The translations under genes and the position numbers were made by a program. DNA of 64,000 nucleotides from Crocosphaera sp. (GTDB lineage Bacteria; Cyanobacteriota; Cyanobacteriia; Cyanobacteriales; Microcystaceae): positions 1 to 64,000 of the forward strand of contig NZ_JASJEB010000001.1 of NCBI RefSeq assembly GCF_030064895.1, given 5' to 3'. Below, one piece after another: positions 44,568 through 54,785 of the stretch. The notes beneath the pieces are model-generated. The model was not told where the DNA came from. It saw only the letters and a program-made list of their open reading frames with translations, and made no database searches. Every line of letters begins with the position of its first letter. Position 1 is the first letter of the stretch.

Positions 44568-45634
44568 TAGCATTTCCCAGGCTAGTGAGGTACAATTGAA
44601 TAGCCCTTACGGGAAAATATCTGTGAGCGATCGCCGAATTCCCTGTTTATTCAATATACTTTGAGATGAAAGCCTATTCTGTTGACCTCAGACAAAAAAT
44701 TATTGATGTTTATAATGAAGGTAATCTATCTCAACGTCAATTAGCCAAACAATTCCATGTAGCCAAAAGCTTTGTCCAAAAGTTGCTTAAACAATATCGA
44801 GAAACAGGAAATATTGCTCCACTTAAACGAAAGAAACAAACACCAACAAAACTTAATTTAACACAATTAAAAGTTCTTGAAGAGTTAGTCAAAAATAATA
44901 ATGATGCGACTCTAGAAGAACTTCGTGACCAATTCATAGCCACAACAGGTATTATCATTAGTCGTTCAACAGTAGATAGAATGTTGCATCGTTTTAATTT
45001 AACTTTCAAAAAAAAACACTGCATCCAACCGAAAAAGGGAGTGAAAAAGTCCAACAGCAAAGATTAGAATTCTGGGAAACTATTCAGAAAATACTAGCTA
45101 AAGACCTGGTTTTTCTAGATGAATCGGGAGTTAATTTAGCTTTAATTCGTTTATGTGCAAGGTCTGAGAAAGGACAAAGAGCTTATGGACAAAGACCATC
45201 AAAACGAGGGATGAATGTATCTATTATAGGTGCAATGACTTTAAATGGTATTGTTGCTCAATCTAGTCTAATGGGAGGAACTGATGCACTCACTTTTGAG
45301 GCATTTATTTCTCAAAAATCAGTCCCCAAACTGTGGAAAGGAGCTTGTGTAATCATGGATAATTGTTCTATTCACAAAGGAGAAAAAATTAGGTCTTTAA
45401 TTGAAGAGGCCGGAGCTAAGTTACTCTATCTTCCTACTTATTCTCCCGATTTCAATCCCATCGAGAATTGTTCGTCAAAGCTTAAAAGTATTTTACGTCA
45501 GATTGGTGCAAGAACATATCCTGATTTAGCAAACGCTATTGAATATGCCTTAAACCAAATCTCTGGAGATGATATTCGTAACTGGTTTATTCATTGTTGT
45601 TATTGTACCTCACTAGACTGAGAAATGCTATATA
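44564..45634 (+). mobile_element. IS630 family insertion sequence
   Basis: 32-bp terminal inverted repeats (44564-44595 and 45603-45634) differ at only two positions. They begin with TATA, consistent with IS630-type insertion at TA. They enclose one transposase gene split by a frameshift site. The stop of the transposase lies in the right repeat. The high repeat identity suggests a recent insertion. Confidence 0.9.
44666..45621 (+). CDS. IS630 transposase, joined by -1 frameshift
   Basis: The first frame (44666-45067) has the paired-domain HTH (YSVDLRQKIIDVYNEGNLSQ). The second frame carries the DDE domain: Asp in FLDESG, Asp in VIMDNCSIHKG and Glu in SPDFNPIENC. The frames join exactly if ribosomes slip back one base on the A9 run at 45008-45016, giving FKKKTLHPTEKGSEKV. 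This is a programmed-frameshift arrangement known from IS630 members, so the gene is probably functional rather than broken. Confidence 0.85.
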
Positions 45635-45663
45635 ATGGTTTAAAAATCCGATAACTTTCTCTG

Positions 45664-46275
45664 ATGAAAGAGTTAAAAACATTCTTCGACAACGTAAGAC
45701 AACTTAAAAATGAAGAGGAAATAACTGATTTTTGCCGTAAATATTTAATACATGGAATTCCCTATATATTTACTGATAACCAAGATAACTATTATGAATT
45801 TAGAAAAAGAATCGCCAATCAATTTGACATTAACTTCTATGAAATCTATATTACAGGTTCAGCAAAATTAGGATTTAGTCCTTTTAAAGAAAAGAAATTT
45901 GATGATGATTCAGATATTGATGTTGCTATCATTTCCCCTCAATTATACGAAAAAATGTTAGAACCTATTTACGAATATCAAATGGAATTGAGAAAAGCAA
46001 GAAAAAGTATAACCATAAGAGAATTAGAAAAATATCACTCTTTTCTTGAATATACAGCAATTGGTTGGATTCGACCTGATAAACTTCCTTTCTCTTTTGA
46101 TGTAGGAATCTTAAAAGATTCATGGTTTGATTTCTTTAAATCCATTTCTTATGGTAGATCAGAAGTGGGGAACTATAAAGTCTCTGCTGGAGTGTTCAAA
46201 AGTTATTCTTATTTTGAACGATATACAATCAGTAGTTTAAAACGAATTATCAACTCACAAACACGAATAAGATAA
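45664..46275 (+). CDS. Nucleotidyltransferase-fold protein
   Basis: This 203-residue protein has the pol-beta nucleotidyltransferase signature: Gly65-Ser66 (TGSAKLGFSP), Asp84 and Asp86 (SDIDVAI) and a third acidic residue Asp146 (FSFDVGI), so it is likely active. The N-terminal 60 and C-terminal 50 residues are unlike MNT antitoxins, and it is too short for a CD-NTase. It is followed by a DUF262 gene with one base between stop and start, so the two form an operon. The IS630 copy sits 30 bp upstream and may have displaced the original promoter. A defence or toxin-type role is inferred from the partner. Confidence 0.75.
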   Translation: MKELKTFFDNVRQLKNEEEITDFCRKYLIHGIPYIFTDNQDNYYEFRKRIANQFDINFYEIYITGSAKLGFSPFKEKKFDDDSDIDVAIISPQLYEKMLEPIYEYQMELRKARKSITIRELEKYHSFLEYTAIGWIRPDKLPFSFDVGILKDSWFDFFKSISYGRSEVGNYKVSAGVFKSYSYFERYTISSLKRIINSQTRIR

Positions 46276-46276
46276 A

Positions 46277-47263
46277 ATGCAAACACAAATTAAATCATCA
46301 GTAACCAACCCCACTATAGCTGATATTTACCAAAATATAGAAAGCGGTAAATTAATTCTTAGACCAGATTTTCAGCGCAAGTTTGTTTGGACTCATGATC
46401 ATCAAGAAGAATTTATTGATACTATCTTAAAAGGGTATCCTTTTCCAGAAATTTACGTTTGTAAAGGGGAAGTGGATACAAAAAAAATGCGAACAACAGA
46501 ATGGGTAATAGATGGACAACAAAGATTAACAACAATTAAAAAGTATATTGATGGAAAACATGATAAACTTTTAAAAAAAATCACAAAATTTGAGGAGTTA
46601 ACTGATGACGAAAGGTCAGATTTTTTATCCTACCAAGTTGTAGTTAGAGATATCGGTAAAGTGAATGAAAGTGATATTAAAGAAGTATTTAGGAGAATTA
46701 ATTTAACTAAATTCAAACTTGAAGATATAGAGATTCATAATGCTGTTTATGATGGTGAATTTATTCAAACAGGTAAAGATATATTAGAAAATATTGATTT
46801 AAGTAATTTTCCTGTGTTTCGTGAATCAGAATTTACTCGCATGGCAGACTTGTACTTTATTTTATTAGTTATGTCAACCTTGGAAGAAGAGGGTTATTTT
46901 CCTCAAGACAAAGAAATAGAACCCTACATTGTCAAATTTAATGACGAGTATTCCAATAAAAACCATGTTAAAGCTTTGTTAATTAAAACTTTTGCTATTA
47001 TTAAAGACTTTCAACTTGCTGATGATTCGATTTGGTATCGAAAATCTAACTTTTTTACAATGGTAGTAGAAATAGCAAAAGTTGGAGCAAATATTTGTCA
47101 AAATTTAGCCAGCAAATTAGAAGCATTAGAACAAAATATTATGGATAATAAACATAAAGACAATGAATTTGGTGAATATTACAGATGTATGTGTTCGGGA
47201 ACCAACCATAGAAAAGCTAGAGTCGTAAGAGGAGATATTTTTAAAAAATATACATTAGATTAA
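46277..47263 (+). CDS. DUF262 domain protein
   Basis: This 328-residue protein has the DUF262 (ParB/Srx-like nuclease or NTPase fold) pattern: LILRPDFQRKFVWTHDHQEE, TILKGYPFPEIY and VIDGQQRLTT (the DGQQR motif), then VFRRINLTKFKLEDIEIHNA. The family includes the GmrSD-type modified-DNA restriction enzymes, but the DUF1524 HNH part of GmrD is absent; the C-terminal about 100 residues are not recognised and end in a Cys/Arg/Lys-rich segment (YRCMCSGTNHRKARVVRGD). It is coupled to the nucleotidyltransferase gene upstream. Confidence 0.8.
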   Translation: MQTQIKSSVTNPTIADIYQNIESGKLILRPDFQRKFVWTHDHQEEFIDTILKGYPFPEIYVCKGEVDTKKMRTTEWVIDGQQRLTTIKKYIDGKHDKLLKKITKFEELTDDERSDFLSYQVVVRDIGKVNESDIKEVFRRINLTKFKLEDIEIHNAVYDGEFIQTGKDILENIDLSNFPVFRESEFTRMADLYFILLVMSTLEEEGYFPQDKEIEPYIVKFNDEYSNKNHVKALLIKTFAIIKDFQLADDSIWYRKSNFFTMVVEIAKVGANICQNLASKLEALEQNIMDNKHKDNEFGEYYRCMCSGTNHRKARVVRGDIFKKYTLD

Positions 47264-47328
47264 CTTGTTATTTTCTTAAACGTCATCTAATTGATGAAAC
47301 CATGGACCCACTTATTGTGATTTTGAGT

Positions 47329-47395
47329 TGGCTCAATCAAGATGTTGAAATCACGATCACAACAAGTCCTAAAACCCAGATATTTGATTGAGCCA
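47329..47395. repeat. Inverted repeat after the DUF262 gene
   Basis: TGGCTCAATCAA and TTGATTGAGCCA are exact 12-bp arms around a 43-bp spacer. It may be a terminator or a small palindromic element. Confidence 0.55.
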
Positions 47396-47399
47396 GTAG

Positions 47400-47455
47400 G
47401 GTGGGCAAATGGAATAATCGAATAGTTAATCAAAATATGTTCAACATTGCCCACC
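47400..47455. repeat. Opened GGTGGGCAA/TTGCCCACC palindrome
   Basis: The arms of the palindrome found after dapL and before the desaturase gene are here separated by about 36 bp of unrelated sequence. It lies at the 3' side of clpP. Confidence 0.55.
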
Positions 47456-47489
47456 ACAACCGAACTATGAACGAGAATGAAATCGTCTC

Positions 47490-48098
47490 TTATCCAGCAA
47501 TAACAGGAGGGTTACTTGCTGAAGGACGACGGTTAATCACCTGGTCAATTAACCCATACTCTTGAGCTTCTTCTGCGGACATAAAGAAATCTCTTTCTGT
47601 ATCTTCAGCAATTGTATCTAAGGGTTTTCCAGTATGACTTGCTAAATGGTTATTCAATAATCCCTTAAGATACAAAATTTCCTTAGCTTGAATTTCGATA
47701 TCTGTTGCTTGGCCTTGGGCCCCACCAAGAGGTTGGTGAATCATAATCCGAGAGTTAGGAAGACTCATGCGCTTACCCTTTGCTCCTGCGCTGAGGAGAA
47801 ATGCTCCCATACTAGCAGCTAACCCAATACAAATGGTACAAACATCAGGACGTATCTGATTCATGGTATCAAAAATACCTAAACCTGCCGATACAGAACC
47901 CCCAGGAGAGTTGATATAGAGGTAAATATCTTTGTCTGGGTCCTCTGCTTCGAGGAATAACAACTGAGCAACGATTAAATTGGAATTTTCATCTCTTACC
48001 TCTTGTCCAAGGAACACAATACGTTCTCTTAAGAGACGAGAGTAAATATCAAAGGCCCGTTCCCCACGGCCAGAGGTTTCAATAACGGTTGGAATCAT
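47490..48098 (-). CDS. clpP: ATP-dependent Clp protease proteolytic subunit
   Basis: This 202-residue ClpP has the serine protease triad Ser96 (LAASMGAF), His121 (MIHQPLGG) and Asp170 (EDTERDFF). Cyanobacteria have several ClpP paralogs plus ClpR; this one retains the full triad, so it is not ClpR. It forms the barrel degraded into by ClpC or ClpX partners in the cytoplasm. It is a single gene with CAGTTAC heptamers upstream. Confidence 0.95.
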   Translation of the reverse strand: MIPTVIETSGRGERAFDIYSRLLRERIVFLGQEVRDENSNLIVAQLLFLEAEDPDKDIYLYINSPGGSVSAGLGIFDTMNQIRPDVCTICIGLAASMGAFLLSAGAKGKRMSLPNSRIMIHQPLGGAQGQATDIEIQAKEILYLKGLLNNHLASHTGKPLDTIAEDTERDFFMSAEEAQEYGLIDQVINRRPSASNPPVIAG

Positions 48099-48149
48099 AA
48101 AGTCTCGATTTTTTTTGTCATTATTCTTAATTTTAACGATTTTTTGGAT

Positions 48150-48184
48150 CAGTTACCAGTTAGCAGTTACCAGTTATCAGTTAA
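48150..48184. repeat. CAGTTAC-type heptamer repeat
   Basis: Five heptamers (CAGTTAC, CAGTTAG, CAGTTAC, CAGTTAT, CAGTTAA) lie in the clpP leader region. They are typical cyanobacterial short tandem repeats. Confidence 0.8.
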
Positions 48185-48214
48185 ATTTATTTTCCACTAT
48201 TCACTATTTACTTT

Positions 48215-50410
48215 TTACTGATATTTATTCTTCATACATTCTATCCAGTTATTATTGAAAATTTCTGCATAGATTGGATTGTGAACTTTTAAATACTGTT
48301 TCTCTTTAATAATTAATCCTGATAAAATTAATTCTTTTATTTCCTCATCATCACAGATAGGATAATTCGGTTGATGTAATATGGTTTGATATGTTTGTAA
48401 GAGTTGTTTTTTATCCAGAGATGTTTGTAAAATACGATCGCGAATGGTTCTTAAATGTTGGGGATCGTCTTGGGATTCCCAATTTTCTATAATCTGTGAT
48501 CGCACTAAATTAGCGACCCATTTATTTTCTTGATTTTTCATAATTTCTGTTTGAGATTTATGAATTAATTGACAAATTTTTTGGGTTAAAAACGGTTGAC
48601 CATTTGTCCAAAACAAAACAGCTTTTAAGACAGCTTGGGGACGATTAACTTTAGATTTTAATCCTTGTAGTAAAGGTTGTGCTTCGTGGAATTGAAATCC
48701 TTGTAAATGAATTGCTTGCCCAATATTAAAAGGAGTTCTTTGTTTATCTTCTAATAATTGACAAGGACTAGCTACCCCAAACAAAGCAAAATTAATTCTT
48801 TTATAATCAGGATTATCAGCCCTTTTATTGTAACAACTCCTCAAAAAAATAAAAAAATCATCCAGAGAAAAATTTAAGCTTAAAACACTGTCAATTTCAT
48901 CAATAAAAATAACAATATTTTGACCAACATTAGGCAAAATTATCTGATATATCAATTCTCCTAAACACTGTACAGGAGATAAAAAATTATGTTCTTTTAA
49001 CCATTGTCTAAAATTAAACTTATCTAATAAGTCTAAACCACTTAATAATATATAAATGAATCCTGCATACCATTGTTTTATGTTTAGTTCTCGATTACCA
49101 ATTTCTGATAAATCTATAGCAACACAAGCAAAGTTTTCTGCTTGTAATCGTTTCATAATTTGAACCCGTAAACTAGATTTACCCATTTGTCTCGCATTTA
49201 AAACATAACAATATTCTCCTGATTTTAAGGCTTTATAAAGATAGCGATCGGCAGAACGAACTACATAACTAGGTGCATCTATTGGTAAACTTCCTCCCAC
49301 TTGATAATCATATTTTTTTTCATTTTCAGCACTCCTTAATAGAGCATTTTCTATCATTAAATCTGCTTGAGTTGCTTTGAGAATTTCCAAGGTTTCTGTT
49401 AGTTCTTGGGTTCTTTCAATAACTTTTTTTTCTAGGGTAGCATTATAATTAGACAATTGATCTTTAGCCTTTTGTAAATCTAAATTTTTTTGAGCTAGTT
49501 CTTGAGTAAAATGGGCTCTTTCAGCTTCGGCTTTTTTCCTTTGAGTAATATCTTGAAAAGCTGCAATCACATAAGAAATATTACCTTTTTCATCATAAAT
49601 AGGTTGAGCAGAAATTGCTAGAGGTATACGCTTTTCTTTATGACGAATTTCGATATCCGAAATAGTATTATTTTCTCCTCTTAAAGCTCTTTTAATTGGC
49701 AATTGCTCGATGGGATATTTCTCCCCAGTTTCAAAACAATAAGGTTGATAAATTTCAATTAATTCATCATAAGTTATATCAGTTCTTAATTTATCACCAA
49801 ACATTTTTTGAGCTTCATTATTTGCATAATAAGGGCAGTTATTCTGAGCATTAATAATAAAAATTCCTACAGGAATACCTGCTAAAAACTGAGCCAGTTG
49901 CTTTTCATTATTTCGTAGTGCTGCCTCTACTTCTTTTCGCTTTTCAATCTCTAGTTTTAACTCTTTAAAAGACTTTTGTTGAGCCAATTTTGCCTTTTCT
50001 TCTTGTGCTAAAGCCGTTTTAATCTGTTGAACATGATTTAAAGTTTTAGTAGTAGTTATTTCTAAATCTTTGAAATTAATTGGTTTCGTTATAAAATCAA
50101 AAGCACCACAATTCATAGCTGCCCTAATATTATCCAGATCACCGTAAGCAGAAATAATAATTGCTTTAAGAATAGGGTCAATTTCTTGTAGTTTAGTTAA
50201 GAGAGTTATCCCATCCATTTCGGGCATATAAATATCAGTTATCACTATATCAATGTTCCCATGAATTTCGATATATTCTAACGCTTCTCGTCCATTATGA
50301 GCGAAGACAAAATCAATTTCTTTTTGCCTTAATTTTTTTCTAAATTTTTGTCTCATTAGTCGTTCTAAATCTAATTCATCATCAACGACCAAAATTTTAG
50401 GAATTTCCAT
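48215..50410 (-). CDS. Response regulator with PAS and AAA-like ATPase output
   Basis: This 731-residue protein has an N-terminal REC domain (about 1-125; phosphorylated Asp in [14 protein letters not shown], Lys in FITKPI), a coiled coil, a PAS/PAC sensor (about 170-292), a second long coiled coil (about 292-365) and a C-terminal AAA-like domain (about 370-700) with the P-loop [11 protein letters not shown] and Walker [10 protein letters not shown]. There is no histidine kinase or DNA-binding domain. The AAA family is common in cyanobacterial signalling fusions. A second, stand-alone response regulator is encoded 16 bp upstream. Confidence 0.85.
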   Translation of the reverse strand: MEIPKILVVDDELDLERLMRQKFRKKLRQKEIDFVFAHNGREALEYIEIHGNIDIVITDIYMPEMDGITLLTKLQEIDPILKAIIISAYGDLDNIRAAMNCGAFDFITKPINFKDLEITTTKTLNHVQQIKTALAQEEKAKLAQQKSFKELKLEIEKRKEVEAALRNNEKQLAQFLAGIPVGIFIINAQNNCPYYANNEAQKMFGDKLRTDITYDELIEIYQPYCFETGEKYPIEQLPIKRALRGENNTISDIEIRHKEKRIPLAISAQPIYDEKGNISYVIAAFQDITQRKKAEAERAHFTQELAQKNLDLQKAKDQLSNYNATLEKKVIERTQELTETLEILKATQADLMIENALLRSAENEKKYDYQVGGSLPIDAPSYVVRSADRYLYKALKSGEYCYVLNARQMGKSSLRVQIMKRLQAENFACVAIDLSEIGNRELNIKQWYAGFIYILLSGLDLLDKFNFRQWLKEHNFLSPVQCLGELIYQIILPNVGQNIVIFIDEIDSVLSLNFSLDDFFIFLRSCYNKRADNPDYKRINFALFGVASPCQLLEDKQRTPFNIGQAIHLQGFQFHEAQPLLQGLKSKVNRPQAVLKAVLFWTNGQPFLTQKICQLIHKSQTEIMKNQENKWVANLVRSQIIENWESQDDPQHLRTIRDRILQTSLDKKQLLQTYQTILHQPNYPICDDEEIKELILSGLIIKEKQYLKVHNPIYAEIFNNNWIECMKNKYQ

Positions 50411-50426
50411 AGAACTTAGTTTTCAC

Positions 50427-50795
50427 TTAAAATAATTCACTTATTTTTTCTTTGAGATGTTCAAATTGAATCGGTTTAGTTAGATAATCATCAGCCCCAT
50501 ATTGTATAGCAGTATCATAATTGTAATCATCGCCATAAGCAGTCACCATAAATACCTTGATTGTAGGATAATCTTCTTTAATTATTTTCAACAATTCTAA
50601 GCCATTCATTCCGGGCATATTAATATCAGCTAAGATGAGAATTAAATGATTTTCAGTTTGCTCAAGAGTCTTTAAAGCATCTTCAGCAGAAAAAACAAAA
50701 GAGAAATCTAGCTTTTTGTGTCGAATTTCCCTTCTAAACTTTTGTTTGAACAAGAGAGTAATATCTTGTTCATCATCAACCACCATTATATTCAT
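50427..50795 (-). CDS. Single-domain response regulator (CheY-like)
   Basis: This 122-residue REC domain has the acidic pocket DDEQD, the phosphoacceptor Asp in ILADINMPGMNG, Thr in VTAYGDD and Lys in YLTKPIQ. It lacks an output domain. Together with the REC-PAS-AAA protein downstream it forms an operon. The cognate histidine kinase is not in this window. Both REC domains share features such as MPGMNG/MPEMDG and may receive phosphate from one kinase (inference). Confidence 0.9.
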   Translation of the reverse strand: MNIMVVDDEQDITLLFKQKFRREIRHKKLDFSFVFSAEDALKTLEQTENHLILILADINMPGMNGLELLKIIKEDYPTIKVFMVTAYGDDYNYDTAIQYGADDYLTKPIQFEHLKEKISELF

Positions 50796-50999
50796 GGCAC
50801 AATTCCTGAAAATTTTTTCTGACTAATCAAAGATTCCACCGCTAACAACTTTACTGTTAATTTATAGGATCAACTTAGACATAAGTGCTTAGATCTTAGC
50901 ATTAAAGCCTTCTTTCGACGATTAATTAGGTTCGTTAATCCAAAATTCCCAGACCCTGGTACGATAAATCCTGACAGCTACTATAAACATATAATTAAG

Positions 51000-52163
51000 A
51001 TGACACATACAGATGGTATTGCCCCTCATGGGGGTCATTTAATTAACCGTATCGCCACGCCAGCAGAAAAAGAGGAATTTTTAGCCCAAGCCGACAAATT
51101 ACCCAGAATTACACTAGATGAACGAGCTACCTCTGATTTAGTGATGATTGCTATTGGTGGCTTTAGTCCTCTTAAAGGGTTTATGGAAAGGGGCGACTAC
51201 GAAACCGTAGTCGAAGAAATGCACTTAAGCAACGGGGTACCCTGGTCCATTCCTGTCACCCTATCCGTAAGCGAAGAAGTAGCCGACTCCCTCAAAGAAG
51301 GAAACTGGGTAAGATTAGACGATCCCAACGGTAACTTTATCGGAGTTCTCGAACTAACCCAGAAATATCACTACAATAAAACCCACGAAGCCGTCAACGT
51401 CTATAAAACCGACGAAAGCAAACACCCCGGAGTTAAAGTCGTTTACGAGCAAGGGGCAGTTAATTTAGCAGGGCCCGTTTGGTTATTACAACGGGACGAT
51501 CACCCATTATTCCCCAAATATCAAATTGATCCAGCCGAGTCGCGCAAATCATTTCAAGAAAGAGGATGGTCCACCGTTGTTGGCTTTCAAACCCGTAACC
51601 CCATCCACCGCGCCCACGAATATATCCAAAAATGTGCCTTAGAAGTGGTAGATGGACTCTTCTTACATCCCCTAGTCGGTGCCACCAAAAGCGACGATAT
51701 TCCTGCCGATGTGCGGATGCGTTGTTATGAAATTATGATGGATAGTTATTTTCCCCAAAATCGGGTAATTTTAGCCATTAACCCCTCAGCCATGCGCTAT
51801 GCTGGCCCCAGAGAAGCCATTTTCCACGCCATCGTCCGTAAAAATTATGGTTGTACTCATTTTATCGTGGGACGGGATCACGCCGGTGTAGGAGACTATT
51901 ACGGAACCTACGACGCACAACATATTTTTGATGAATTTGATGCCGAAGCATTGGGTATTGTGCCAATGAAATTTGAACACGCCTTCTACTGTAAACGCAC
52001 TGGACAAATGGCCACCAGTAAAACCAGTCCCAGTGCTAAAGAAGAACGTATTCATCTATCAGGGACTAAAGTTCGAGAAATGTTAAGACGAGGAGAAATG
52101 CCACCCCCTCAGTTTTCTCGTCCTGAAGTCGCCGCCGAGTTAATTAAAGCCATGCAGAGTTAA
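51000..52163 (+). CDS. sat: Sulfate adenylyltransferase
   Basis: ATP sulfurylase activates sulfate to APS in assimilatory sulfate reduction. This 387-residue single-chain enzyme has [14 protein letters not shown] (QxRN and HxxH nucleotide-binding motifs), [35 protein letters not shown] and the FYCKRTGQM zinc-type region. It is full length. Codon use is richer in C than in the flanks, as for dapL. It is a single gene. Confidence 0.96.
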   Translation: MTHTDGIAPHGGHLINRIATPAEKEEFLAQADKLPRITLDERATSDLVMIAIGGFSPLKGFMERGDYETVVEEMHLSNGVPWSIPVTLSVSEEVADSLKEGNWVRLDDPNGNFIGVLELTQKYHYNKTHEAVNVYKTDESKHPGVKVVYEQGAVNLAGPVWLLQRDDHPLFPKYQIDPAESRKSFQERGWSTVVGFQTRNPIHRAHEYIQKCALEVVDGLFLHPLVGATKSDDIPADVRMRCYEIMMDSYFPQNRVILAINPSAMRYAGPREAIFHAIVRKNYGCTHFIVGRDHAGVGDYYGTYDAQHIFDEFDAEALGIVPMKFEHAFYCKRTGQMATSKTSPSAKEERIHLSGTKVREMLRRGEMPPPQFSRPEVAAELIKAMQS

Positions 52164-52360
52164 TTAGAAGAAGGGGGAGACTGGGGCAATGGGAGACTGG
52201 CAATACTTCGTAGGTTTTGCTCTAAACACTCCAGTTAACCAGTTAAGTGAGGCAAAGAGTACTTCCCCCTCTGCCCCCCCTGCTTGTCTCAAACTGACTT
52301 TGTGATCTACTGACACTTCCAATTCTTCCCACACTCCCCACTCCCCGTAAACAGCAAATT
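52164..52360. repeat. G-rich and C-rich short repeats after sat
   Basis: Plus-strand units such as GGGAGACTGGGG come first (52173-52201), and C-rich units such as CACACTCCCC come later (52330-52347). These resemble the repeats at 10029-10190. They are noncoding. Confidence 0.6.
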
Positions 52361-52428
52361 TGTAATAGAATTAATGAAACCTGCATAATGGTGATAGCGG
52401 TATCTTCCCAAGAGAGCAAACAGAAACA

Positions 52429-54648
52429 ATGAAATGGGATCGGCGCACTTTTTTACAGACCTTACTCACCTGGGGGGTCGCTCAAGAAAGCCTGAAATGG
52501 CTATATCCAAACCAAAAAGTCCAAAAATACTATCAAACCTTAGCAGAACCCACCCATCGAAAATTAGCTTTATTGGTGGGGATAAATAATTATGGACAAA
52601 GATACAACCTCAAAGGCTGTATCACTGATGTTGAACTACAAAAAGATTTACTGATTCATCGCTTTGGGTTTAACCCCCAAGATATTCTGACCTTGACCGA
52701 TAAAGAAGCCACCACTCAAGGCATTAAAACGGCCTTTGTGGAACATTTAATCAAACAGGCCAAAGCAGGGGATGTGGTCATCTTTCACTTTAGTGGTTAT
52801 GGGAATTACGTTAACGTTCCCTCTGAGTTGATGGCTACCCCGACTAAACAACTAGCAGGAATTATTCCTCAAGATGGAATTAAATTAAGAATAGGAAAGC
52901 CCAGCACTAACAATATTTGCGAGGAAACCATTAGGTTATTAGGGCGATCGCTTTCTACAGAGAAAGTAACTATGGTCTTTGATACCAGTTACCATAGTAG
53001 CGGTCAAACCCTTCAAGGTAATCTAAGAATTCGCTCTTTTCCATACTCAAGCGATAGCATAGACCCAGAAGAATTAACCTTTCAGGCAAAACTGAGCGAA
53101 ACACTCCCCAAAAATAAAGCCTCAATGGAACCAGGTATTATCCTCACTGCTGCTGGACCACAACAAGTAGCCACGGAAATGAAAGGGAATGGTTTTAGTG
53201 CAGGACTGTTTACTTATGCTTTGACCCAACATTTATGGTCGAAAGCACCGGCAAGTTCTATCAATATCACTCTCAACAAAACCGCAGAACAAATACTCCT
53301 TATTATGGGAGGAGAACAACAACCCCAACAAGAAAATAGTCCCCCTCAACCTCTTTTTACCTATTATCTTTTGCCCACCACGAATCAAGGAGCAGAAGCT
53401 TTTATTAGTGGGGTTAAGGATGCAGATACAGCGACTATTACCCTAACAGGTTTTCCCATCAATATTCTGCGACATTATGGGATAAACTCGGTCTTTAACG
53501 CCATAACTGACCAATCATTGTCTTCAGTTCCCTTACAACTGCGTTCTCGCAATGGTCTCAAGGCCACAGTAAGGCAACTGTCTCCAGAACAAAGCCCGAA
53601 CCCCCCTTTAAAAGTGGGACAACTCTTACAAGAGTCCCTTCGTTGCCTCCCCAGCAGCATGGGTCTAACCGTTGCTCTCGATCCTGAATTACAACGCATT
53701 GAACGAGTTGATGCCACCAGTGCTTTTTCAGCCATTGATATTGTTTCTGATGTGCTGAGCGAAGGAGAAGAACCAGTGGATTGTATTTTAGGGTTACGCT
53801 CATCCGTAGCAACCCCATCAGATCAACCCCAAGAAAGCGCAACTTATGCCCTCTTTCTCCCCGGAGGGTTCCAACTACCCAATAGTACCGGAAACTCAGG
53901 AGAAGCCATTAAATCCGCCGTTGGGCGATTACGTCCCTTTTTAGAAAAACTCCTAGCCCTAAAATTATGGGGCCTAACCCTTAATGAAGCCTCTTCTCAA
54001 CTCCCTTGTCGTATCACTCTCGAAGCACTCGATCCTGAACCTTATGCCATCGAACAACGGCAAACCACTCGAGGAACATCAACCACAGCACAACTGCCAA
54101 CCGGCGAAAACAATAACGATAGTGTAACCCCAGTCCCCAATGTTCCAGATATCCCTCAAGTACCTAGAGGAACTCGGTTACGTTGTCAATTAGAAAATCT
54201 TGGACAAAAACCCCTTTATTATCTAGTTTTGGGTATTAATAGTAATGGGCAAGCCATCGCTTATATCCCTCCTTACGAACAAGAAAGAAAGGCTAACCCC
54301 AATGAACAGCCTTTGATTCAACCAGGGAAAAAGAATTTTGTTCCCCCCACTTCTACTGGACTCACTTTGACAACATCTAGTAGCCAAGGATGGGAACAAA
54401 TTTTAGCGATCGCAGCGATCGCCCCTTTTGAGGAAACCCTAAAAGTCCTCCAAAAAATCCCAGAATTTAAACCCGATAAACAGCAAATTCTTACTCTAGA
54501 TAATCCTTTAGCAGTAGCTCAAGCTCTCCTTAAAGACTTGGCCTCTGCTAGTAGCGCAACTAACACGATCCTTGAGCCTAACCCTGATAGTTATATTCTT
54601 GACGTTCGAGCTTGGTCAACTTTAAGCTTTATCTATCAAGTGATCTAA
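52429..54648 (+). CDS. Caspase-fold protein lacking the catalytic His and Cys (pseudo-orthocaspase)
   Basis: The N-terminus has a twin-arginine-like signal (RRTFLQTLLTW), then a caspase p20 domain starting LALLVGINNYG. The catalytic His of HFSGHG is Tyr124 (HFSGYG). The catalytic Cys segment, normally like DCCHSG, reads DTSYHSSG, with Tyr188 in the Cys position. A peptidase activity is therefore unlikely. The remaining 550 residues contain a family-typical C-terminal region (PLYYLVLGINSNGQAIAYIPP) of DUF4384 type. It may act as a regulatory or binding protein in the periplasm (inference). The next gene is unrelated. Confidence 0.85.
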   Translation: MKWDRRTFLQTLLTWGVAQESLKWLYPNQKVQKYYQTLAEPTHRKLALLVGINNYGQRYNLKGCITDVELQKDLLIHRFGFNPQDILTLTDKEATTQGIKTAFVEHLIKQAKAGDVVIFHFSGYGNYVNVPSELMATPTKQLAGIIPQDGIKLRIGKPSTNNICEETIRLLGRSLSTEKVTMVFDTSYHSSGQTLQGNLRIRSFPYSSDSIDPEELTFQAKLSETLPKNKASMEPGIILTAAGPQQVATEMKGNGFSAGLFTYALTQHLWSKAPASSINITLNKTAEQILLIMGGEQQPQQENSPPQPLFTYYLLPTTNQGAEAFISGVKDADTATITLTGFPINILRHYGINSVFNAITDQSLSSVPLQLRSRNGLKATVRQLSPEQSPNPPLKVGQLLQESLRCLPSSMGLTVALDPELQRIERVDATSAFSAIDIVSDVLSEGEEPVDCILGLRSSVATPSDQPQESATYALFLPGGFQLPNSTGNSGEAIKSAVGRLRPFLEKLLALKLWGLTLNEASSQLPCRITLEALDPEPYAIEQRQTTRGTSTTAQLPTGENNNDSVTPVPNVPDIPQVPRGTRLRCQLENLGQKPLYYLVLGINSNGQAIAYIPPYEQERKANPNEQPLIQPGKKNFVPPTSTGLTLTTSSSQGWEQILAIAAIAPFEETLKVLQKIPEFKPDKQQILTLDNPLAVAQALLKDLASASSATNTILEPNPDSYILDVRAWSTLSFIYQVI

Positions 54649-54785
54649 AAAACATAACATTTTGACTGTTTCCCTATGCCACTTGCCTTTTAGGGTAGAA
54701 TGAGTGTGAAAGGTTACGACTACTAAAAATCTAACTTTCGGTTTCTCGGCTGGCTCCTATAACTTCACTGTATGTATCAATTTTT

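Noticed and set aside
44349-44573. 74-codon minus-strand frame
   Set aside because: It lies in the MITE and its heptamers (repeated SELRTPN-type units).
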